From Bremia lactucae (lineage: Eukaryota > Oomycota > Peronosporomycetes > Peronosporales > Peronosporaceae), in the NCBI RefSeq assembly GCF_004359215.1, contig NC_090612.1, positions 4,236,296-4,300,295 on the forward strand: a stretch of 64,000 nucleotides of DNA, given 5' to 3'. Positions within the stretch are counted from its first letter, which is position 1; each line of letters starts with the position of its first letter. Shown here one piece after another: positions 23,560 through 35,594 of this stretch. Under the pieces are notes generated by a model. That model did no database searches. It was not told the DNA's origin and saw only the letters and a program-made list of their open reading frames with translations. The position numbers and the translations under genes are program-made.

Positions 23560-24480
23560 ATTACGACCATTCCTGTTCCTCTGGAGTGATCTCGTCCCAG
23601 ACTGCCATTGACCAACGCATTGGTGAGAACTAGTCCCCTGTGTACATCTCAAACTCTACACGCTTGTAATGGTCCAGGACATTCTGAAGGTGATGGCGGC
23701 ATGATTGCGCTTGAATGCTGAGATGATATCAGCATCGATGGGCTGAGTCTTGGACGTTGCATAGGGCGGAAGGAGGAGAACATTGACGTGATTAGTTAAG
23801 GGTCCTTTGAAATGTGGGAGGGAGCGTCTTCACGGAGGAGAAAAATCACGCGCTTATCGAACATTATTCTTTTTTTAAGCTCTCGCAGCTTGCTGTTGCG
23901 AATTTGTCAATTCTGGAGACATACTGATCAGCCATGTATCATTCCAAAAGAAACCCAACAAAAGTTGCTTACCCGTTTCATCCATCTTAGACCTCAAGAG
24001 GCTGTTTTCGGCGATTATGATCTGTAGACTAGGCAGATCAACTTCAAATTGCTTCATTGTCGGCAGAACCACTCGGACCTCAAATTCGAAGAGAACGTAG
24101 CTGGTGTCGCTGCTGGAACTTGTGCAACCAGCCAATAGAAATTCAATTGCATAATCTAGAATATATAGGTTCTGTGCAAAGCTCTTGGCTTTCATCTTGA
24201 TGAGATCACCAGTCAGACAACTCCAGCACTGAAGGACCTAGAATGCAACTGCTTCCTCCACAGAAACTGTTGGACAATCCAGAATCATTTTCCATTGAGC
24301 TCCGTCTGATCCATAGCCTCAACTGGTCACTCCCTTCGAGGATGTTGCTGATTGTAGCCTGGGTGATCTATTAGGGAGGTTGAGCCGCTCCTTTGCCCAA
24401 GAAGCCAACATGGTCTGGCATACCTTTTGGTCTGCCGCTTTTTTTCGGCAAATTCACGTCTCTAATTGTAGGTGAGGTGG
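23560..24480 (-). pseudogene. Decayed pogo/Tigger-like (DDE_1, CENP-B type) transposase
   Basis: Translated on minus at about 23805-23690, the frame reads NHVNVLLLPPYATSKTQPID followed by ADIISAFKRNHA. This is the signature N-x-V..LPP..T...QP.D..II..FK of the DDE superfamily used by pogo and Tigger transposases. Upstream in the same direction are LLREDAPSHFKG (about 23860-23820), where the family usually has an L-D-N-x-P-x-H block, and WAKERLNLPNRS (about 24405), resembling the CENP-B-like helix-turn-helix. Frames change several times, so it is dead. I found no terminal inverted repeats. Confidence 0.7.
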
Positions 24481-25276
24481 ACCTGAGACATTAATTTTTT
24501 ACTTTTTTGATCATTATTAACTTGCCCAGAATTATTGTCAACTTGCTGATCCTCCTTAAAAACCGACTGTGAACCCCGCTATTAAACAAGGCTACTGTTA
24601 TATTAACGAAACTTAAATCTAGTAGCGATATTTCCGCTACTTTATAATTTGCATGACTTCTATAGACCTTTAGTATCAATTATCTTCGGTTAAAAGCTGA
24701 AGATATATGTGGATAGATGAATAGTTTAACTAGTAAGCTTAAATGTAACGAAAACGTAAAGTGACTTGATTAAAATAATTGAAAAAGATCAAGTTCCCGA
24801 GACCATCACGATAAAACTTTTCGTTGCCACTGGACAATAAATATCCACAATTTAAATAGCATCGGGATACTTACCATCTTACCGACACATCATAGTTCCT
24901 AAAATAAGAGCAAGCACGAAATCCTATGTTTGAAACTAGGCAGCCTGTTTCAATTAGTCCGAAGTCATGGACCAGACAGATTCGGCACGTCCTTTCCAAG
25001 TCGAATTATTAGAGTGCTCGGTAAGACGCATTAATCGAAAATATTCTGAAATAGTATAACTTTTTCCTTTTTTCGCAATTTAGCTTCATTCGATTACCCA
25101 GAAGATAAAAAGAAGCAGACTTCGCAGCCAATTTCCCCTCAAGGATTCACGAATGAGCTAAAATTATGTGTCCTTCCGCGTATCTAAAAATCCCTTTTAT
25201 TGCAAGTGCAAACGCATGCTTCGGCATCACGACTGAGCATGCCCACCGTCCTGCCAGGGGTTGGCCAATAATATAT
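24481..25276. other. Unassigned AT-rich region
   Basis: About 800 bases with no convincing coding sequence, LTR or RNA gene. It separates the transposase relic from the housekeeping island. Confidence 0.3.
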
Positions 25277-25510
25277 TTACCGGTACTATACAACACGCAA
25301 GTCACATTAGTCGTGCGACGAATACCTTAGTTGGCAATTGACAGCCTTGGATACCTTCACAAAGCCAATGTCCGTCGCACGCTCACGGAAACAGCGACGA
25401 CACATGTTGAGGTGGTACTTGCGGATCAGACCACGCGTGGTCTTGCACACGCGGCAGTGACGAGAGTCTTTGCCGTAAGTGCGTGGGTGGGAGTACGTGA
25501 GGTTAGCCAT
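25277..25510 (-). CDS. RPS29: Small ribosomal subunit protein uS14 (RPS29), two exons
   Basis: Coding exons are 25510-25355 (156 nt) and 25285-25277 (9 nt), separated by a 69-bp GT-AG intron (25354-25286). The product is 54 residues, close to the 56 of yeast and mammals. The start is the ATG of [10 protein letters not shown]. The zinc ribbon uses C19, C22, C37 and C40, around the universally conserved GLIRKY-LNMCRRC block. Reading through the intron would add an unfamiliar 15-residue tail. Splicing instead gives GFVK-YR-stop, matching the K-F-R type ending of yeast uS14, so I chose the spliced model. The protein binds the 40S head near the decoding site. It is divergently paired with STT3 across 487 bp. 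Confidence 0.9.
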
Positions 25511-25997
25511 GGTTGCAAACTGCCATCGATACACAATAATAGTCGCGTCAGTCCGAATAATTTTCGTTTTCGATCGCAACAGTGGCGCTCGAAGGGTGTG
25601 CTTTGGATTAGCGTCTACTGCTGCTCTTCAAAAAGGACCTCTTGATGCAAAGGTAAAGCAATATGCTTCACCCTACTTCGGCACAATGCTTCGCCTTCAC
25701 AGCATATAGAAAAACGCTTACCTTCTTCTTGAATAGCTTCGGACAGTAGCAAATGGAGAGCGATTGACGTTGGGGAATCGTACTTTCATTGCTTTGGGAG
25801 CCACCCATCCATAGGCTTAGTTTTACACCAATCAGCTAACGAGCAATCTCTTTTCGACGAATCACCGTTACGAATTGGTTAGATCTAGTTTAAGTTCGTA
25901 TTACCGTACACTTTCAATGTCAGTAAGTACGACTCGTAAATCAATCTTTGCGTTGACAGCGTGCAACGTGTCAAACCCGTAGTCCTCTACAATAGCC
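25511..25997. promoter_or_regulatory. Shared RPS29/STT3 promoter region
   Basis: These 487 bp lie between two divergently transcribed housekeeping genes and contain both 5' regions. No repeats are seen and no specific motif is claimed. Confidence 0.5.
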
Positions 25998-28746
25998 ATG
26001 GCGCCAAAGTCGAAGGCAAAAAAGGTCGTCACCTCCTTGCCCGATTTCGACCACGAGCCACTGAAGACAAAACCAGTACCCAAGAAGCTGATCGATTCAA
26101 CACGTTTCGTCTTTGGCGTGGATTTGGACGATCCTCGCGACGCCGAGGATGACGAAAACACGCTCGCTCCTGTCGCAAAGTACGTCATCCTGGCCATGAT
26201 TTGCCTCATGTCGTTTGCCGTTCGCCTTTTTGCTGTCGTGCGGTACGAGTCGGTATGTACCTATTTGCATCTTGACATTTTCTTTCAATGTCAAGAATTA
26301 AAAATTGTTATTGTCTTCGTCATGGCTACATTGTCCATTTATTGCCTAGGTGATTCATGAATTCGATCCGTATTTCAATTTTCGGACTACCAAGTATTTG
26401 GCATCGGAAGGATTCCTGGAATTCCTTGATTGGTTTGATGATCGAGCATGGTACCCCTTGGGTCGTATCATTGGTGGGACCATCTACCCCGGTCTCATGT
26501 ACACTGCTGCGCTCGTCTATTGGGTCCTCAATCTCTTGAACATTTCCATCAACGTGCGCAATACATGTGTCTTTCTCGCACCCCTTTTTGCCGCAAACAC
26601 GGCCATTGCGAGTTTTCTACTCACAAAAGAAGTCACCAAGCGCTCAAGTGCTGGTTTACTCGCCGCTGCGTTCACAGGCATTGTACCGTCCTACATTTCT
26701 CGATCCGTCGGTGGATCGTACGATAATGAAGGCGTTGCTATCTTTGCACTCCTTTTCGTCTTTTACCTCTGGATCAAAGCGGTGCACACGGGGTCCATGT
26801 TCTGGGCTGCGGCGTGTGCACTTGCGTACTTTTACATGGTCGCGGCGTGGGGAGGGTACGTGTTTATTATCAATATGATTCCCATCTACGTCCTCGTAAT
26901 GATCGTTGCGGGTCGGTACTCGCCACGTCTGTACATTGCGTACTCGACGTTCTATACACTCGGGAGTCTCATGGCCATGCAAGTGCCGTTCGTGGGGTTC
27001 AATGTCATTAAACAAGCCGAGTGTGCTGGCTCGCATGGTGTCTTTGTGCTGCTCCAAGTCTATGGCTTTGTCCATTGGCTCCGCACGTACATCTCAGCAG
27101 CGTCGTTCCGTCGCCTTGTCTTGGGTGGGGCTAGTATCGTTGTCTCGGGATTCGCATTGGCTCTCGTTGTGCTCCAACTCATGGGCAAAGTCCAATGGAC
27201 AGGACGTAGTCTCACGCTCTTGGATCCCACGTACGCGTCCAAGTACATTCCAATCATTGCCTCGGTAAGTGAACATCAGCCCACGACCTGGACGTCGTAC
27301 TTTTTCGACTTGCACATTCTCGTTCCATTTGCACCGGTAGGTCTTTATTTTCTCTTCCAAAACTTGACCGATGGAGGGATTTTTGTCATTCTCTATGGAA
27401 CCGTGTCGTGGTACTTTGCGGGCGTCATGGTGCGGCTCATGTTGACGCTTGCGCCCATTGCTTGTATTCTTGGTGCCGTGGGCATCTCCTCAACACTTTG
27501 TAAATTCATGGGTGTCCTCGCTCGTCCATCGACGTTTGTCGTGTCACTAGACGGCGTCCAATCGGTCCACAAACTCGTGGCTTTGAGTGTCGTTGGAGGT
27601 CTCTTGATGATGATGCTAAGTTACTCGTTCCACGCAACGTACGTGTCGTCCATGGCGTATTCGTCTCCAAGTATTGTCATTGAAGCAGGTCGGACGCAAA
27701 CGGGGGAGCGTGTGAATTTTGATGATTATCGGGAAGCGTACTTTTGGTTACGTCAGAACACGGACGCAAATGCCAAGATCATGGCGTGGTGGGACTATGG
27801 GTATCAAATGTCGGCCATGGCCAATCGTACAGTCATTGTCGACAATAATACGTGGAACAACACGCATATTGCCACGGTCGGCCGTGCCCTTGCGTCAACG
27901 GAAGAAGACGCGTATCCGATTTTACAAAGTCTCGATGTCGACTATGTGCTTGTGATTTTTGGTGGCGTAACGGGCTATGGGTCCGATGATATAAATAAGT
28001 TTCTCTGGCCCGTACGCATTGGATCGGGCGTATATCCGAACGACATGCCCGCCGAGCGTGACTATTACTCCGTGTCCGGGTCTTTTGACATTGGTCCCGG
28101 TGGCTCTAAAATCCTGCACAATTGTCTTGCATACAAGCTATGCTACTACCGCTTTGGAGAAGTCATGACGGATTATCAACACCCTCCTGGCTTTGATCGG
28201 GCGCGAAATGCCGAGGTGGGAGTCAAGAATATCCAGTTGACGCACATGGAAGAAGCGTTTACGTCGGAGCACTGGATTGTACGCATTTTTAAAGTCAAGA
28301 AACAGCCGAATGTCGAGCCAACGACTGCTGTCAAGACGGCACGATTGTCGGCCGCGGCCGCCACGGAAAAGGACATTTCAAAGGAACGGACTCGCTTCTT
28401 GGGGTGTACCCGTGCCGAGGACTTGCTTGGAAATGACCGCGTGTACGCTGGTGGAACGAGCGGTGCGAATTATAACCTCGCGCTCTTCCTTGCAAAAGAA
28501 AAGAACAAACGATACTTTGCCATTGCTCGCGTTGCAAATGAAGGCCATGCGTTTGCATTTAACAAGCTTCCTGTGAATATTGCCGACTTGGATGGAAATG
28601 ATGAAGGATGCACGCGTCCGTGTAAAGACTCAAAGTCGCACGTTTGTGGCTGTGCCGATGGTGGCTGTACAGAAATGAACGTGGACCCGGGAGAAGGACA
28701 GGAGCACAATCGTCGCTGGGCCATTTACGAACGCGAGACAATCTAA
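25998..28746 (+). CDS. STT3: Oligosaccharyltransferase catalytic subunit STT3, two exons
   Basis: Exons 25998-26252 and 26350-28746 are separated by a 97-bp intron (GTATGT...CCTAG). The join restores RYES-VIHEFDPYFNFR, the strongly conserved first luminal loop. The protein is 883 residues. STT3 transfers the lipid-linked glycan to Asn-X-Ser/Thr in the ER lumen. The catalytic EFDP motif (89-92), SVSE (390-393) and WWDYG (565-569) are all present, and a multispan hydrophobic N-terminal half precedes a soluble luminal domain. After the normal C-terminus (near HWIVRIFKV, about residue 725) comes an extra tail of about 120 residues, ending in a Cys-rich GCTRPCKDSKSHVCGCAD segment (about 839-857), that I do not recognise from other STT3 proteins. 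Confidence 0.95.
26253..26349 (+). other. STT3 intron
   Basis: A 97-bp intron with a GTATGT donor and TTGCCTAG acceptor. Reading through it would break the conserved ES-VIHEFDP junction. Confidence 0.9.
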
Positions 28747-28897
28747 CGCCGTCGCTTTACTCACGGCATCGATGAAAGATATGTCGAATGATAACAAGCT
28801 CAAACGATAATTGCAAAAGCTGCAAAAATGAATGTGAATTGATTCCATCCTCATGGCGTTTAACGTCTTCCTTGTTGTCTAAACTCTCGTTTCTTGT

Positions 28898-29882
<985 letters not shown>

Positions 29883-30064
29883 GGTAGTAGCAAACCTCGA
29901 TTTGTTTTGTTCTGGATCCAAGGGGGAGGAAGCCTATCAAGTAAAATACGTTTTCAATTAAAAAAAAAACAATCTCTTAATTTTTTTTAATTTTTCTTGA
30001 ATCAAACGACAAAGAATAGTTCGACACGCTTTGGGATTGGCTAATATGTGTTTCAATTCGAACC
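29883..30064. promoter_or_regulatory. Bidirectional promoter region, proteasome alpha-4 / GCP4
   Basis: Only 182 bp separate the two start codons, so the core promoters must be very close or shared. It includes an A/T homopolymer-rich tract (about 29958-30000). Confidence 0.6.
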
Positions 30065-32792
30065 ATGCACCACGAGCTCTTCGTTGCCCTGCTTGGGCAC
30101 ACGGGCGACGTCATTGAACGCCGTGACGATGGCTTTTTCGTCCGAAAAGACGCAACTTTTCTATCATCGTCGCAACGCACTGTACTTGACCGCCTCCTAT
30201 GTCTTGGATTTGCCTTTGCCACGCTAGATGAGTTTGTAAGTCGCGCGTCCAAGTATCCAAGCGTGTATTTGCGGGCATTGGCACAGGGCATTGAAACGCT
30301 CTTGCAACGCTACATGGATGACGTGGTTGCAGTCGAGGCCAAATTATTGCAACATAATGCCGTCTTTCCAGTCTCCAATCTCATTTTTGAGCTTGAAGAA
30401 TTTCGAGAGATTTTACCGGAAGTGTGTACACTCGTCAAGCGGCTCACAGAAGGAAAAAAAGCATCCACGTGTGTGAAAGGAGCAGCGTTATTAAGTATCG
30501 TGCATCAAAATACCAATTCTGGATTTCCACGCGTTGCCAAGTGCATGCAAACGCTGCTCTACACGTGCCATCGGTAAGCCCACGGTATACTTTTTTCTGT
30601 AACTTTCTACCGCGTATGTCGTGTAACCACTCTATTGCTCAGCGTCTTTTTAAAGCAAATGATGGCATGGATGATTTATGGGGAACTTCTTGATCCGTAT
30701 GCTGAATTTTTCATTCAAAAAGTCGAAACAAACCCCACAAACAAGACAATGACGACAACGTTGTGGCACGAGCACTTTGTTATTAATTTAAATGCCGTTC
30801 CAATCGAGTACGTATCAACGTCGGTAGTTGAGAATGTCTTTGAAATTGGCAAGGCCGTACACATTTTGACGCAAGCAGATCAATTTACTCCCGACGAAGT
30901 CCAAAAGATCATCAAAACCATGTCCGATCTTGCATTACGGCCCATATTTGATGCTCTAATATTGGAACATGAAGTGCGTCAAGTACGTCAGTACGTTGCA
31001 AGTCGACTGCATGAAGAAATTGTCGTCAAAATGAACTTTGTCGAGTATTGCATGGTCCTTAAAGATTTCTTTCTCCTGTCGCGTGGGGAAGTGTTTCAGA
31101 CGTTTATTGAACGGAGTTTTCAACGAATGCTTGTGCCCCCAACGACTCGATCGGAAGATGATGTGAATTACAGGATCTGGCAGGACATTATCGACGAATG
31201 TGTGCCCAAAGATGACAACTGGAGTCGCGCGTTTCACATGGAGGTTTGTTGTTGGAATGAGATATAATTTTTGAAATCAAATACTGTACTGAATGGTCGA
31301 ATTGGATCTTGTTGTTTTTGTAAAGCTTCCATTGCAAACGTTTGCGTTGCCAAATTTTAAATCGATCGATCATGTGATTCTCTTTAATATGGCACCAAGT
31401 AGGAATGGTCAATGTTTATCCGTGACGACGAAAGACTCGAATTGTGAAGAATTGGAAACGCTACCGAGCGGTTCGCTTTGGTGGCGGCATGCTCAAGTAA
31501 ACAAATTGTTGTTTTCATCGGACTTTTCACTGTATTGGGATCACAAAGCAGAGCCCTGTGCGAGTCATCATGTGTCGCTTATCTTGCGAAACGAAGGAAG
31601 TCTAGGCCCTGCGACTTTTGTTAATGGCTCGCTGGAGCTTCAAGATCCAGATGCTGTCTATGTGACGGTCGACTTGGCAATACAGCCTGAAACATTGACA
31701 AAAATGCGTGTGATGGCGCAAATAAAACCTTCCAATGGAGGTGACAATACTGTCGTCGCGTCCCCAGTAGTGACACTATCAAGTACCAACGAGAAACCAC
31801 AGAATCTTTGCATTCGGATCCAATACGTTTGTCAAGAAACAATCCTACCGTCGTCGAAGCAACTCGTGTTGAAACGAATGATGGTCGTTCTTGTGAATAA
31901 TGTTGTTTTGCTAAAAGTGCCTTTTGATCTTCAGCAAGTGCTCAAATTACATGCGATTACGGGAAATTACTTTATTGGCCTTGGAATGTCGTCCCTCGTT
32001 TTACTGACAAGCTGGCACTTGCAAAAGTATCCAGCCACCACGAGTTGGCCTACGAAAGAAGATGTTGATACAATTGACAAAGATTCTTCAGTCACGACAC
32101 CACGAATATTGTGGCAGTCCTTAACGTTGCATTGTACAGTGCACTGGCCACTTCAATTGCTCGTGACACCGGAGCTCTTGCGCTCGTATCGTCATCTTTT
32201 CCAATTTTGTTTTCGGCTTAAGCGCGTGGCATATGCACTGGAATTGGCGTGGAAACACTTGTCTCTGCGTGCCAAGTCGACGGTGGGTTTCGATGCTTTA
32301 TTTGCCGTTGGTGCCTTGCGCCTTCGGATGAGCTTTGTGGTCCGCACACTGGAGCTGTACTTTCACGTGTTTGTAATTCAAGGCAAATTCGATCAGTTCG
32401 TGGGCCAGATCCAAACGGCGCAAGATTTCGACCGTGTTCAGCGCGTTCATGAAACATTTGTTGCAAGTATTGTTAAAAGTTGCTTTGTGTATTCAAAGAC
32501 CGTGGCGTCCGCACTTGATGAGCTCTTAAGTTGCTGTTGGAACTTAGTCGAGTCCATTTTGCTGTACGACCGTACGACGGAACTTTCGCGGGACTCGATT
32601 TCACGGCTTGACCAGGACTTTTTCCATCGCTTTGAAGCTTTCTATAATGTGTTGCAACACTCGGAAGCGCGCGAATTACTCTTCTTACTTGATAGCAATG
32701 GATTCTTTGCCACGGAGCGCGAGCGTCGAAAGCCACAACAGTTGCCGCTATCACATGAATACGACTACATTTTTGAGAAAAGAAGTATTTAA
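30065..32792 (+). CDS. Gamma-tubulin complex component 4 with a lectin-like insertion
   Basis: Exons 30065-30573, 30643-31243 and 31326-32792 give 858 residues, against 667 in human GCP4. The N-terminus MHHELFVALLGHTGDV parallels MIHELLLALSGYPGS of the human protein. VYLRAL, CHRVFLKQMMAWMIYGELLD and LKDFFLLSRGEVFQTFIE follow at the expected places in the GRIP1 half, and WPLQLLVTPELLRSYRHLF (about 644-662) to residue 840 is GRIP2. GCP4 binds gamma-tubulin and builds the ring that nucleates microtubules. Between the halves (about 371-635) is an extra domain of about 260 residues. Its end, VLLKVPFDLQQVLK..GNYFIGLGMSS..LLTSWHL, follows the closing strands of L-type lectin folds. The second intron (82 bp, donor GTTTGT, acceptor GTAAAG) is the least certain boundary. 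Confidence 0.88.
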
Positions 32793-33640
32793 CTTTTTAG
32801 ATATTTAATTTTTTTTTACTTAATGAAATCATTTAATAGCTCGACGCGAGTTAAATAGGCTGTGACTTAATGGCATTACAAAATATAGTTTCCTATAAGT
32901 GAAATCATAAATATTATTTTCCATCAAAGAAAGTCGTAGAAAAGTAAAAAATTAGGGAGCCCTTCCGGCGTTTTGGTTCCTAAATTATAGATAATAACCG
33001 ATATAGCCAAACGCCTTAATTATATATTTCTGTATTTATGAGAGTAGCGTAATGGTAGCAACTTGTTGATAACTAGAATTCATATTGAGAAACCTTTATG
33101 CAGGCCTTTCCAACTCAGTAGCTCAAAAGGCCAGCAAAAAGACTTTTCAATAATTGTACAATTTCTTTGTTTAATAGCAAGATACTTTTTTAACATAGAA
33201 ATCACCAGCGAAAGCCGACAAGCCTGAAACATAAGGAAATTGTGGCTTGCTTGTGCTAATGGTGGGTACAAAAAAACAAGGGCACTAAGTTTCAAAGGTA
33301 AGCAATGCACTTCCTCAAAAGTAAAGCATCGTTAGCTCAACCTCCTAAGACTGACTAATATGCCTGCGCAAGAGCGCACCTCCAACCCTTGTCGCCTATT
33401 TCCAGCTTAAGTTCTCCCTCGTACTCGATTTGCTGTTCTATCTACTCACTCTTTTTATGACTTTCCAATTAAGTGCGGACGCTCTTGGCATTTTCTCACC
33501 TGTTGAAAACAGTACATTTAATATCGCCGAACGAAAACACAATTTCTGATGTGCCCACGGGCAATCACAACTCTCATGTAATGTAATCTAGGGCTGTGAT
33601 GTATCAAATACCAAAAGGGCAAGTGAATGAAAATAATTCT

Positions 33641-34059
33641 AGTTTTTATTCAATAACGACATACAGACGGGAAAGAAGTAAAATTGGCTTCGCGTTCAAA
33701 GTTCAAGCAGCTATTGTCTGAACGGTTCGTCGTTAAAGTATTCCCAGGGCTTGTCCGAAGCCATTCGAATAGTCATGTGGATTTCTGATCTGCTGTGAAT
33801 CTTTCTTGCGAAGATAATATTGTATTACTTTGTGACCAGCAACCAGGTCATATTTGTCCTTTCCTCACGTCCAAATATATTTTTATCAATGTCAAGTATA
33901 TTTTAGGGAACCAGTATAGGGACACCTCGGGAGGGAGGGGTGTGTGGCTATACCAAAAGGCATCTGTTTGTTTTAATTAGATAAAATATAAAGATATAAA
34001 ATGACAACATTAAATATTTTATTATTCCGCTATATCGCAAAATTAACAATTAGTCGTCG
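33641..34059. other. Loop of the inverted repeat
   Basis: About 420 bases with no gene. The GGTGTGTGGCTATACCAAAAGG block near 33938 resembles GGTGTGGCTATTCCAAAAGGG at about 40917, beyond the right arm, so the outer limits of the unit may be wider than drawn. Confidence 0.35.
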
Positions 34060-34239
34060 TTAGATCCCCTTTTGGACTTTGGTACACCATCCCACCCCCT
34101 AAATTACATTAGGGAGTTACAGCAGCCACACACCTTAACCAGCTACATGAGAGTAGTGCAATGCATCAGAAACCGTGGTTTCGTTTGGCGCTATTATATA
34201 TACTGTTTTTAACAGGTGAGAAAAAGCCAAGAGCGCCCG

Positions 34240-34689
34240 TGTAACGGGGCACTACGACTTGTATACTGCTTCAGTACAAGTCCCCTTCGCACTGCTTCAG
34301 TTGAGAGTGGTGTCTTACGTTACTTCACGTACACTAGTACGTGCAGAGGAAGACTACTCTTTAAGACAACTAACTTAAAGAGGGTTAAATGAAAACTGTA
34401 TCAATATAATTAAGTATCTCTTCTTTCCATCTGTTAACTCTGACTTAATTATGAACTAATACTAAACATGCAATTGAAATCTTATCTTATCTGTCTCTTT
34501 CTTTTGTTTATCTCTACAGCTGATTAGTCTGCGGGATATATCGATATAATGGCCTATACCTATTTATGAATAAATTTTCTGAACATTACTAGATAAAGTA
34601 ATATTCTCCAAATATTATCTACCTTTTAGATAACATATTAATTAACAACCTTTTAGTGTTATTTTCGTGTAACGATACACCCCGTTACA
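34240..34689 (-). repeat. Solo family-1 gypsy LTR with GCCCG duplication
   Basis: A 450-bp LTR, TGTAACGGGG...CCCCGTTACA, oriented as in minus-sense elements. GCCCG is duplicated at 34235-34239 and 34690-34694. The other arm of the inverted repeat carries the uninterrupted site (AAGAGCGTCCGCACTT in reverse complement). No internal element sequence remains, as expected after LTR-LTR recombination. Confidence 0.9.
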
Positions 34690-35110
34690 GCCCGCACTTG
34701 ATTGGCAAGTCATAAGAGGAGCGAAAAGAAAGAGCAGCAAATCGAGCACGAGAAAGAAGCTGAGCTGATAATAAGCGACAAGGTTCGGAGGTGTGCTCTT
34801 GCGCATGCATATTAGTTAGTCTTTGGCTGTCAAGCTAAAAATGAATTTATATTTACTTCACATATGCCAGCTTTTGCGGAAGTGCATACTTACCTTTCAA
34901 ATTGGCAAATCGCAGTGGTCTTTTTTGTGCTCGCCATGGGCGCAAGCAAACCACAACTTTTTTATGTTTCAGGTTTGTCGGCTTTCGCTCGTAATTTTTT
35001 TGTTGAGAAAGTATCTTGCTATCAAACAAAGAAATTACACAATTATTGAGAAAGTCGGAAGGCCTGCATAAAGGTTTCTAAATATGAATTCTAGTTGCTA
35101 CCATTACGCT

Positions 35111-35594
35111 TGTAGCGGAGCTACCTCGCTCCTAAAGTCAGAGGAAGACTTTCAGAATCAAAGAGTCACTTAGTTCTATTGAACTAATGGATTTAACAAA
35201 TCAGGGAGTCGTACAAGCTATTAAAGCTTAAGGAATTCTAGTTCAAGGGATTCAGGGGGTTGTATACCAAGTGGCAACTAGTGCCCAAGAGGATATACCT
35301 TAGAAAGGTTTCAATCTCTAACAGATCAATGCGCAAGCCTAAGGAAGGCACTTAACGTTTTAAGATCAATAGGGGAACTGCACTTTATTTAATTATTAAT
35401 TCTCAAAACCTTACCCTAGCTAATTAAAAATAGATTTTGGCCGCCAGATTTATATCTGGCGGCGACCACATTTGTTACCCATATTAAATGGGATTTAAGT
35501 AATTAACTATTTTGAAATTAGATAAAAGGGTATTTTATTGATAAAGTAAATGTACCATATCAACAGTTCTCCAACCGATGTGTGCCCCATTATA
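35111..35594 (-). repeat. 3' LTR of gypsy element E
   Basis: It is the direct repeat of 40077-40581. It contains a perfect 10-bp hairpin, GCCGCCAGAT/ATCTGGCGGC (35440-35449 with 35454-35463). The inner boundary is approximate because the adjacent internal region is deleted. Confidence 0.8.

Noticed and set aside
25307..25354. A 15-residue C-terminal extension of RPS29
   Set aside because: It lies in a 69-bp GT-AG intron; splicing restores the family-typical end and length.
26656..27075. Minus-strand ORFs opposite STT3
   Set aside because: They are shadows of the conserved STT3 coding sequence.
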